Origin: Clostridia bacterium
GTDB taxonomy: Bacteria; Bacillota; Clostridia; Christensenellales; Maliibacteriaceae
Length of the DNA stretch: 7,344 nucleotides
Assembly (NCBI GenBank): GCA_017935825.1
Contig: JAGBGW010000175.1
Coordinates: forward strand, 1 to 7,344
Direction: 5' to 3'
Shown here in pieces: positions 1 to 6,070 of this stretch. Numbering within the stretch: position 1 is the stretch's first letter; each line of letters starts with the position of its first letter. Below the pieces are notes generated by a model that saw only the letters and a program-made list of their open reading frames with translations, was not told the DNA's origin and searched no databases. The translations under genes were made by a program, and so were the position numbers.

Positions 1-1
1 C

Positions 2-337
2 ATCAACCGCCAGCATTCCTGGTTCATCGGCTTCAACACCGAGGGCACGGAAAACCGCCTTGCATGTGTCACACTGGACGTCAAAGACGGTGCAGGCGGT
101 GCTGTACAGCCCCTGGCACGCGTGCTGTTTACCGCAGAGCGTGCGCAGGTAAACATCGACGACCAGATACAGGCACAAAGCGACGCCATCGACCGCGATG
201 AAGAGGAAACGGAAGAAGTCACCACGGAAGAGCCTTCCGAAGAAAGCGCAGAAGCGGTACCTGAGGAAGACACCACGCAGGAGGATACGCAGTCTCCCGC
301 CGAGGGCGAGCGCGACCCCGATGCGCCGATGGATTGA
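2..337 (+). CDS. C-terminal fragment of a probable penicillin-binding protein transpeptidase (5' end outside window)
   Basis: The reading frame is open from the first bases and ends at TGA 335-337, giving 111 residues of a C-terminus. The first 40 or so residues (INRQHSWFIGFNTEG..., then CVTLDVKDGAGGAVQPLARVLF) resemble the end of the class B PBP transpeptidase fold, where the KTGTA-box strand is followed by H-x-W-F-x-G-F, a hydrophobic strand, and a glycine-rich stretch before an A/P-x-A-R helix. These enzymes cross-link peptidoglycan on the outer face of the membrane. The SxxK, SxN and KTG motifs would lie upstream and cannot be checked. About the last 65 residues form an acidic, Glu/Thr/Ser/Pro-rich low-complexity tail ending DAPMD, which is not part of the catalytic fold. 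The family call is by pattern from a fragment, so another transpeptidase-like protein remains possible. Confidence 0.6.
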   Translation: MNRQHSWFIGFNTEGTENRLACVTLDVKDGAGGAVQPLARVLFTAERAQVNIDDQIQAQSDAIDRDEEETEEVTTEEPSEESAEAVPEEDTTQEDTQSPAEGERDPDAPMD

Positions 338-358
338 TCAAAACGACAAATTGCACTT

Positions 359-396
359 AAAAAGTCCAAGTGTCAAGACAGACACTTGGACTTTTT
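359..396 (+). terminator. Intrinsic terminator after the PBP-like gene
   Basis: A perfect 16-bp stem, AAAAAGTCCAAGTGTC (359-374) pairing with GACACTTGGACTTTTT (381-396), encloses a 6-base loop, AAGACA. The stem ends in five T residues followed by GCTTT. It starts 21 bases after the stop codon of the upstream gene. Because the stem base is A5/T5, it could also stop transcription from the other strand, but no convergent gene is present here. Confidence 0.88.
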
Positions 397-439
397 GCTT
401 TAATACAGCTTTAATGCCTCAAAAAAGACGCTAATGCCC

Positions 440-468
440 ATTTCATAAACAATCTGTAATAATAGAAT
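440..468 (+). promoter_or_regulatory. Possible promoter for the ktr genes
   Basis: Between the terminator and ktrB there is an AT-rich stretch containing TAGAAT (463-468), a 5/6 match to the -10 consensus. A weak -35-like ATTTCA (440-445) lies 17 bases upstream. Transcription would start near 475, about 20 bases before the ktrB start codon. A promoter is expected here because of the preceding terminator, but the -35 match is poor. The -10 region is also part of an imperfect inverted repeat resembling the one before kdpD. Confidence 0.35.
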
Positions 469-494
469 CATGAACAAAGAAGGAGGTCTGCAGC

Positions 495-1823
495 ATGCAT
501 CCAACAAAAAAGCATCTGTCATCTTCACAGATCATCATTTTGGGCTTCGCAGGCATCATCCTGCTTGGAAGTTTTCTTCTGACGCTGCCCGTTGCGACCC
601 AAAACGGTGAACGTGCAGATTTTGGCAGCGCACTGTTCACTGCCACATCTGCAGTCTGTGTCACAGGGTTAATCGTGCAGGATACCGCAACATACTGGAG
701 CGTTTTCGGGCAGTCCGTCATTTTATTTCTGATCCAGATTGGCGGCATGGGTATCGTCACTGTAGCTGCCGCAATCACACTCATCTCAGGCAAACGCATT
801 TCGTTAAAACAAAGAAGCACCATGCAGGATGCGATCGGTGCGCATCATGTTGGCGGTATCGTGCGTCTGACAGGCTTTATCCTGCGGACAACGCTTTGCA
901 TTGAACTGCTGGGTGCAGCACTGATGGCGCCCACATTCTGCAGGCAGTTCGGACCTTGGAAAGGCATGTGGTTCGCGTTATTTCATTCCATATCCGCCTT
1001 CTGTAATGCAGGCTTTGACTTAATGGGCATCACAGGCGCTTACAGTTCCCTGACATCTGTTCATGCCAATATTCCCATCAACATCGTCATTATGTCCTTA
1101 ATCGTCATCGGCGGCATCGGCTTTTTAACATGGGATGACATTCGCACGCATCACATTCATCTTCGAAAATACCGCATGCAAAGCAAGGTGATCCTTTCCG
1201 GTACCGCCTTGCTGATCCTTCTGCCTGCACTTTACTTTTTCTTTTTTGAATTTCAGGATGAACCGCTCAAAGTCCGCATTTTGCAATCTTTTTTCCAATC
1301 CATCACACCCCGTACCGCAGGATTCAACACCGTGGATCTGACGTTGCTCAACGGAAGAAGTCATGCACTTATAATCGTTTTAATGCTCATCGGCGGCGCA
1401 CCCGGTTCCACGGCAGGCGGCATGAAAACCACCACATTGGTGGTACTGCTTTCCACCATGGTTGCCGTTTTCCGTCGTGATGAACATACCAATTTATTCG
1501 GACGACGCATCAGCGAATCCACCGTACGCCATACCGTGGCGATCTTATCGATCTATCTTCTGCTATTTTTCAGCGGTGGGTTTCTCATCAGTCATTTGGA
1601 ACAGCTACCCCTTTCCCTTTGTCTTTTTGAGACCGCTTCTGCCATTGGTACCGTGGGACTGACGTTGGGCATTACACCGCAGCTTGGCACCCTTTCCCGA
1701 TGCATTGTGATACTTTTGATGTACGTAGGAAGAGTCGGTGGACTAACGCTGGTCTTTTCCGCATTGACACCGCAGCAACCCACCATTTCTAAACTGCCGC
1801 AGGAAAAACTGACTGTTGGATAA
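495..1823 (+). CDS. ktrB: Potassium channel subunit, KtrB/TrkH family
   Basis: This 442-residue integral membrane protein is the K+-translocating subunit of a Ktr/Trk uptake system. It has four M1-P-M2 repeats, each with a filter glycine. P1 is in TSAVCVTGL (Gly58), P2 in SAFCNAGFD (Gly173), P3 in SITPRTAGFNT (Gly276) and P4 in ETASAIGTVGLT (Gly388). Two more family hallmarks are the glycine-rich GGAPGSTAGGMKTTT (300-314), corresponding to the intramembrane gating loop of the third repeat, and the late-helix arginine in YVGRVGG (Arg413). Its length fits KtrB (about 440-460) better than Gram-negative TrkH (about 480). AGGAGG at 481-486, 8 bases before ATG 495, fixes the start. It is followed 14 bases later by the RCK partner gene, so the two should be co-transcribed. 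In this family Na+ may be co-transported; that is not readable here. TrkH would be an equally acceptable name. Confidence 0.95.
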   Translation: MHPTKKHLSSSQIIILGFAGIILLGSFLLTLPVATQNGERADFGSALFTATSAVCVTGLIVQDTATYWSVFGQSVILFLIQIGGMGIVTVAAAITLISGKRISLKQRSTMQDAIGAHHVGGIVRLTGFILRTTLCIELLGAALMAPTFCRQFGPWKGMWFALFHSISAFCNAGFDLMGITGAYSSLTSVHANIPINIVIMSLIVIGGIGFLTWDDIRTHHIHLRKYRMQSKVILSGTALLILLPALYFFFFEFQDEPLKVRILQSFFQSITPRTAGFNTVDLTLLNGRSHALIIVLMLIGGAPGSTAGGMKTTTLVVLLSTMVAVFRRDEHTNLFGRRISESTVRHTVAILSIYLLLFFSGGFLISHLEQLPLSLCLFETASAIGTVGLTLGITPQLGTLSRCIVILLMYVGRVGGLTLVFSALTPQQPTISKLPQEKLTVG

Positions 1824-1837
1824 AGGAGGATAAAACC

Positions 1838-2485
1838 ATGAAATCCGTTTTATTGATCGGCGTAGGTCGTTTCGGCAAGCATATCGCCATGAAACTGAAT
1901 GATCTCAATCACGAGGTGCTGGCCGTGGATTTATACGAAGATCGCATCAATGCAGTGCTGCCCTATGTAACCAGTGCACAGATCGGCGACAGCACCAATG
2001 TGGAATTTCTAAGTTCTTTGGGCATTCGCAATTTCGACGCCTGCATCGTCACCATCGGCGATGATTTCCAAAACTCCCTGCAGACCACATCTTTACTTAA
2101 GGAATTGGGTGCAAAAAAAGTCATCGCACGTGCTGCCACCGGCATACAGGAAAAATTTCTTCTGCAGATCGGCGCGGATGAAGTGGTCTATCCTGAAAAA
2201 CAGTTGGCGGCCTGGACGGCAATCCGCTGCACAGCTGATCATATTTTGGATTATATCGAGCTGGACGATGATTACTCCATCTTCGAAGTTTCTGTCCCCG
2301 TTTCCTGGAGCGGCAAAACCATCTTGCAGCTGGATGTACGAAAAAAACTGGGAATCAACATTCTTGGTATACGCAAAGCAGGCAAATTGAACATGAGCAT
2401 TGCCCCCGACACCGTTTTGGGTACGGACAGTTCCATCCTGATTTTGGGACAGCATAAGGTTCTTCAAAAATACTTCCATATTTAA
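1838..2485 (+). CDS. ktrA: Cytoplasmic K+ channel gating subunit with RCK domains, KtrA/TrkA family
   Basis: This 215-residue soluble protein is the nucleotide-sensing regulatory subunit of the KtrB channel. KtrA-type proteins assemble as an octameric ring under the membrane, and ATP or ADP binding alters pore opening. Residues 1-125 form an RCK_N Rossmann fold: GVGRFG (8-13) is the GxGxxG dinucleotide loop, Asp31 sits at the end of the second strand where the ribose is usually held, and GDST (50-53) is a typical later loop. The VYPE stretch (Glu120) is where KtrA proteins place a cation-binding glutamate. Residues 140-215 match RCK_C (VSWSGKTILQLDVRKK...SILILG), which binds cyclic-di-AMP in Staphylococcus aureus KtrA. 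Length and the single N/C domain pair are typical of KtrA; Gram-negative TrkA is a tandem duplication about twice as long. AAGGAGG at 1823-1829 overlaps the ktrB stop codon and supports ATG 1838. Confidence 0.95.
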   Translation: MKSVLLIGVGRFGKHIAMKLNDLNHEVLAVDLYEDRINAVLPYVTSAQIGDSTNVEFLSSLGIRNFDACIVTIGDDFQNSLQTTSLLKELGAKKVIARAATGIQEKFLLQIGADEVVYPEKQLAAWTAIRCTADHILDYIELDDDYSIFEVSVPVSWSGKTILQLDVRKKLGINILGIRKAGKLNMSIAPDTVLGTDSSILILGQHKVLQKYFHI

Positions 2486-2518
2486 ATTCTGTTTTTCTCG
2501 CAATGAGAGGTGACCGAA

Positions 2519-2677
2519 ATGCAAACTATACTGTTGATCGTTGTATCAATGATCCCGCTTTGCTTTGGTTTTTGGATTATGAGAAAACTGGATGACTATT
2601 TTTGCCGCTATTCTTCTTCCAATGAAGCCGCGCATTCAAGCTTCTGCATTGATAACACAGACCTCAAAGACAAGTAA
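2519..2677 (+). CDS. Small single-helix membrane peptide between ktrA and kdpD
   Basis: This is a 52-codon open frame, ATG 2519-2521 to TAA 2675-2677, preceded by AGAGGTGA (2506-2513) at good spacing for a ribosome binding site. It begins 33 bases after the ktrA stop, in the same direction. Residues 3-20 (TILLIVVSMIPLCFGFWI) form one strongly hydrophobic segment. Next comes MRKLDDYF, a basic then acidic amphipathic stretch, and a polar tail rich in Ser/Asn/Asp that contains two cysteines. It has no recognisable enzymatic motif. Because of its position I infer a small accessory subunit of the Ktr channel or of the KdpD sensor. KdpF, a peptide of about 29 residues in the Kdp pump, offers a functional parallel but shows no obvious sequence match. 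The start site, the helix and the operon position support a real gene; function is unknown. Confidence 0.72.
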   Translation: MQTILLIVVSMIPLCFGFWIMRKLDDYFCRYSSSNEAAHSSFCIDNTDLKDK

Positions 2678-2715
2678 TTTTATCCGCATCACGATCATTG
2701 ATTCTGAACTCATCC

Positions 2716-2745
2716 ATGACACGGACGGAGCATCTATGATAAAAT
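2716..2745 (+). promoter_or_regulatory. Probable promoter of kdpDE
   Basis: ATGACA (2716-2721) matches 5/6 of the -35 consensus. TAAAAT (2740-2745) matches 5/6 of the -10, with an 18-base spacer. TG at 2737-2738, one base before the -10, also makes it an extended -10. It lies in the 89-base gap between the small peptide gene and kdpD. Predicted initiation near 2751-2753 falls right at the AAGGAGGT ribosome binding site (2753-2760), leaving a leader of only about 15 bases. This is a consensus match by eye and has no experimental support. Confidence 0.5.
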
Positions 2746-2750
2746 CATAG
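2734..2750. repeat. Perfect inverted repeat over the kdpD -10 region (possible operator)
   Basis: CTATGATAAAATCATAG has 7-base arms (2734-2740 and 2744-2750) around a 3-base AAA spacer. It covers the proposed -10 element and ends just before the ribosome binding site. A symmetrical 17-base element in this position is typical of sites bound by a dimeric repressor. With only three loop bases and AT-rich arms, it is unlikely to act as an RNA hairpin terminator. An imperfect version with the same 3-base spacer occurs before ktrB (459-471). Confidence 0.45.
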
Positions 2751-2766
2751 CTAAGGAGGTGCAGTC

Positions 2767-5334
2767 ATGCGATTTACAGGACATTTAAAGATATTCTTCA
2801 GTTATGCTGAAAACATCGGCAAAACACAAATCATGCTGCACGCTGCACGGACTGCCGCCCAACAAGGCATTGATGTGGTCATCGGCTACATTGCACCGCA
2901 CAATCACAAACAACTCTCCTCTTTGGAGCTGATCCCACCGTGTCAAAATGGCGCGTTTGATCTGGATGCAGCGCTGCTGCGGCATCCGCAGCTGATCCTG
3001 ATCGATGAGCTTGCACATACCAATGAGGAAAGCTGCCGCCATAAAAAGCGCTTTCAGGATGTGCAGGAGCTTCTTGCAGCAGGCATTGACGTTTACACCA
3101 CAGTCAATGTCTCCAACATCGAAAGTCTGCACGATACGGTTGCCTCCATCACCGGTTTGACCCGCTGGGACCGCATCCCCGACAGCGTATTTGACAATGC
3201 CGATCAGGTGGAACTGATCGACATTGAACCGCAGGAATTGATCGAACGTCTGCAGCAAAGCGAAAGTGCCGATTCTCTTTTGACGGTGGAACAGCTTACT
3301 GCCCTGCGGGAGATCGCACTGCGCCGCTGCGCCGACCGCGTAAAAGTGCTGGCAGCCCGTCTGCAAAGCCACGTGGAGTTTCATACGGATGAGCATATTC
3401 TGGCTTGTCTGTCCTCTTCCCCTTCCAATGCCAAGATCATCCGCACCGCCGCCCGCATGGCACGTGCCTTCAACAGTCAGTTCACGGCGCTGTTTGTGGA
3501 AACACCCGACTTTTCTTTGTCCACACAACAGGATAAAAAACGCCTTTTGGACAATCAGAAGCTGGCACGACAGCTGGGTGCAAATATCGAAACGGTATAT
3601 GGCGAAGATGTCCCCTATCAGATCGCCGAATTTGCGCGTCTGTCCGGCATTACCAAAATCGTTTTGGGGCGAAGTGCGTTCAGCCGCCAACACATTTTGG
3701 GTAAACCGCCCCTGACGGAACAGCTTTTGACCTATATACCCGATATGGATATCCATATTATCCCTGACAGCACTGCAGACCGACACTACCGTCCCAAAAG
3801 GATCAAGCAAAACCGTGATCCGCATATTATCCACAATGCGGTCAAAACAGTTACAATTCTGTGTGCTGCAACACTTTTGGGCATTGTATTTGAGCAGCTG
3901 GGCTTCACCGATGCCAACATCATCATGGTCTATATTCTGGGTGTACTTGCCACATCCATTGTCACGTCGCACCGCATCTACAGTCTGCTTTCCTCCGTCG
4001 CCAGCGTTTTTGTGTTTAACTTTTTATTCACGATGCCTCGTTTCTCTCTGTCGGCGTATGATACAGGCTACCCCATCACCTTTATCACCATGTTTCTGAC
4101 GGCATATGTCACAGGTACACTTGCCATTCGCTACAAGGAACAGGCGGGACAATCCGCAAAGATCGCCCATCGTACCAAGATTCTGTTTGACACCGATCAA
4201 CTGCTTTCCAAAGCCGACGGCAAGGAACAGATCATCCATGCCACAGGCCAGCAGCTTCACAAGCTCTTTGGACGAAATGTCATTATTTTCGAAAACCAGG
4301 ATGGCGTTCTCTCCAAGCCATATTTGTTTTGCGAAGCGGATCAGCACGTTTCCGCCCCGCAGAAGGAAACAGAGCTTGCCGCAGCGCAGTGGGTGCTGAA
4401 AAACAATCACAATGCAGGTGCCACCACTGACACGCTTTCTCACGCCCACTATTTATATTTGGCATTACGGGTCAATGAACGGGTATACGGTGTCGTGGGA
4501 ATCGAAGCGAAAAACAGTCCACCCGATGCATTTGAACACGGTATTCTGCTTTCTATTTTAGGCGAATGCGCATTGGCACTGGAGAATGAAAAAAATGCAC
4601 GTGAAAAAGAGGCCGCCGCGATCCTTGCAGAAAACGAGCAGCTTCGTGCCAATATTCTGCGCACCATTTCACACGATCTTCGCACACCGCTGACCACCAT
4701 ATCCGGCAATGCCAACAATCTGATCCACAATGCTCACAGCTTCGACGATGAAACGCGGCATCAGCTCTACTGCGACATCTACGAGGATGCGCTTTGGCTG
4801 ATCGATCTGGTGGAAAATCTTCTCTACGCCACACGCATCGAAGAAGGCCGTATGACGCTGAATACATCCACGGAATCCATGGGAGAGATCACGGAAGTGG
4901 CACTGCATCACCTGCAGCGAAAGTGTGTCCACCATCCCATCGAAATGGTAACAGAAAACGATTTTCTTCTTGTGCGTGCTGATGCCAAGCTCATCGTACA
5001 GGTCATCATCAATCTGGTGGACAATGCCGTCAAATATACCCCCGAGGGCTGCCCCATCCGCATTACGGTAACCCGAAACGGCAATATGGCATCGCTTTGT
5101 GTTGCCGATCTTGGCTGCGGTATTGCCGATGATGAAAAGGAAAAGATCTTTGAAAAGTTCTACAGCGGCTCCCATACCATCGCCGACAACCGCCGCAGGC
5201 TCGGTCTTGGCCTGTATCTGTGCCGCGCCATCATTCAGGCACATGGCGGCACGATCCATGTGCAGGATAACATACCCCATGGCTCCGTATTCACATTCAC
5301 ACTTCCTTTGGAGGAGGTTCACTACCATGAATAA
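2767..5334 (+). CDS. kdpD: KdpD-type potassium/turgor sensor histidine kinase
   Basis: This 855-residue membrane sensor kinase has the full KdpD architecture (E. coli KdpD is 894). Residues 4-205 are the KdpD N-terminal domain with Walker B-like LILIDELAHT (Asp80, Glu81), followed by the family stretch GIDVYTTVNV. Its P-loop is degenerate: SYAENIGKT (12-20) keeps only GKT. Residues 209-333 are a USP-like domain with SSS (216-218), 20 residues, then FTALF (239-243), close to a c-di-AMP-binding signature. Residues 357-457 carry four closely spaced hydrophobic helices (DUF4118). About 465-605 fits a GAF-like sensor region. HisKA has SHDLRTPL with phospho-acceptor His636, and the ATPase has the N box (Asn749, Asn753), G1 DLGCGI (781-786) and G2 RLGLGL (811-816). 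ATG 2767 follows AAGGAGGT (2753-2760). It autophosphorylates and passes phosphate to KdpE. All kinase catalytic boxes are intact. Confidence 0.96.
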   Translation: MRFTGHLKIFFSYAENIGKTQIMLHAARTAAQQGIDVVIGYIAPHNHKQLSSLELIPPCQNGAFDLDAALLRHPQLILIDELAHTNEESCRHKKRFQDVQELLAAGIDVYTTVNVSNIESLHDTVASITGLTRWDRIPDSVFDNADQVELIDIEPQELIERLQQSESADSLLTVEQLTALREIALRRCADRVKVLAARLQSHVEFHTDEHILACLSSSPSNAKIIRTAARMARAFNSQFTALFVETPDFSLSTQQDKKRLLDNQKLARQLGANIETVYGEDVPYQIAEFARLSGITKIVLGRSAFSRQHILGKPPLTEQLLTYIPDMDIHIIPDSTADRHYRPKRIKQNRDPHIIHNAVKTVTILCAATLLGIVFEQLGFTDANIIMVYILGVLATSIVTSHRIYSLLSSVASVFVFNFLFTMPRFSLSAYDTGYPITFITMFLTAYVTGTLAIRYKEQAGQSAKIAHRTKILFDTDQLLSKADGKEQIIHATGQQLHKLFGRNVIIFENQDGVLSKPYLFCEADQHVSAPQKETELAAAQWVLKNNHNAGATTDTLSHAHYLYLALRVNERVYGVVGIEAKNSPPDAFEHGILLSILGECALALENEKNAREKEAAAILAENEQLRANILRTISHDLRTPLTTISGNANNLIHNAHSFDDETRHQLYCDIYEDALWLIDLVENLLYATRIEEGRMTLNTSTESMGEITEVALHHLQRKCVHHPIEMVTENDFLLVRADAKLIVQVIINLVDNAVKYTPEGCPIRITVTRNGNMASLCVADLGCGIADDEKEKIFEKFYSGSHTIADNRRRLGLGLYLCRAIIQAHGGTIHVQDNIPHGSVFTFTLPLEEVHYHE

Positions 5335-6025
5335 ATTTCAAATTCTCGTGGTGGAAGATGACGCACCTGTACGCAATCTGATCACCACCACCCTCAAAGC
5401 ACACGACTATCGCTTCATCACCGCCGCCTGCGGTGAAGAGGCAATCACACTGGCTGCGACCCACAATCCCGATATTATCCTTCTGGATCTTGGTCTGCCC
5501 GATATTGACGGTGTGGAAGTCATCCGCCGCATCCGCAGTTGGTCCATCGTGCCCATCATCGTCATCAGTGCCCGCAGCGAAGATACCGATAAGATCGATG
5601 CACTGGATCAGGGCGCAGACGACTATCTGACCAAACCCTTTTCCGTGGAGGAACTGCTGGCACGGCTGCGCGCCACCCAACGTCGACTGATCATCGTACA
5701 AAACAGCCAGCTTTCACAAGCGCATTATGAAAATGGTGCCTTAACCATCGATTTTGCCGGCGGCTGCGCCTTCCTAAGCGGTGTAGAACTGCACATGACA
5801 CCCACGGAATATAAACTTTTATGTCTGCTTGCACAAAACACAGGCAAGGTGTTGACCCATAAATATATCCTGGAAAACGTTTGGGGCAGTAATCTGCAAA
5901 GCGACGTTGCCTCTCTTCGGGTCTTTATGACCATGCTGCGAAAGAAGCTGGAACCTACACCCGAATCTCCATCCTACATACAGACCCATATCGGCGTGGG
6001 CTATCGGATGCTAAAAGTAGAATAA
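5327..6025 (+). CDS. kdpE: KdpE-type response regulator, OmpR/PhoB family
   Basis: This 232-residue two-domain regulator is the expected partner of the KdpD kinase. The receiver domain (about 4-115) has the acidic pair Glu10/Asp11 with Asp12, phospho-acceptor Asp54 in LLDLGLPD, Ser81 at the switch position and Lys103 in TKPF. The C-terminal winged helix (about 135-230) has the OmpR-family pattern LTPTEYKLL-like (here HMTPTEYKLL), a recognition-helix region around SLRVFMTMLRKKLE, and the wing GVGYRM. GAGGAGG at 5311-5317 supports ATG 5327, which overlaps the kdpD stop by 8 bases, implying coupled translation. The frame is open further upstream (in-frame ATG at 5099), but that part lies inside the kdpD ATPase domain and has no receiver-like sequence. 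The usual target, kdpFABC, is absent from the window, so the genes it regulates are not evident; ktrBA next door is a candidate. Confidence 0.95.
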   Translation: MNKFQILVVEDDAPVRNLITTTLKAHDYRFITAACGEEAITLAATHNPDIILLDLGLPDIDGVEVIRRIRSWSIVPIIVISARSEDTDKIDALDQGADDYLTKPFSVEELLARLRATQRRLIIVQNSQLSQAHYENGALTIDFAGGCAFLSGVELHMTPTEYKLLCLLAQNTGKVLTHKYILENVWGSNLQSDVASLRVFMTMLRKKLEPTPESPSYIQTHIGVGYRMLKVE

Positions 6026-6036
6026 AAACGCATATG

Positions 6037-6066
6037 AAAAGGCATGATCGAAAGATCATGCCTTTT
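6037..6066. terminator. Bidirectional terminator between kdpE and tatD
   Basis: AAAAGGCATGATC (6037-6049) pairs perfectly over 13 bases with GATCATGCCTTTT (6054-6066) around a GAAA tetraloop, a very stable GNRA loop. It begins 11 bases after the kdpE stop and ends 4 bases before the tatD stop on the opposite strand. The stem gives a terminal T run on either strand, so it can serve both convergent transcripts. Confidence 0.9.
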
Positions 6067-6070
6067 GACT

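Noticed and set aside
338..494. Possible c-di-AMP (ydaO-type) or other riboswitch before ktrB
   Set aside because: Only about 98 bases separate the terminator from the ktrB start codon, and the likely transcription start leaves about 20 bases of leader. That is too short for a ydaO-type aptamer, and no such conserved elements were seen.
2496..2508. Possible hairpin TCTC-GCAAT-GAGA after ktrA as a terminator or attenuator
   Set aside because: The stem is only 4 bp and the T run precedes the hairpin instead of following it. It overlaps the ribosome binding site of the small peptide gene, so a terminator is not supported.
2785..3972. A 395-codon open frame on the minus strand opposite kdpD
   Set aside because: It lies wholly antisense to the KdpD N-terminal and USP domains, which have clear family motifs. 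The product has no recognisable domain, is unusually rich in Cys/Gln, and is explained as a shadow of the codon use of kdpD.
5099..5326. An earlier in-frame start for kdpE adding 76 residues
   Set aside because: The added part is out-of-frame translation of the KdpD ATPase domain. The receiver domain starts at MNKFQILVVEDD, with a strong ribosome binding site before ATG 5327.
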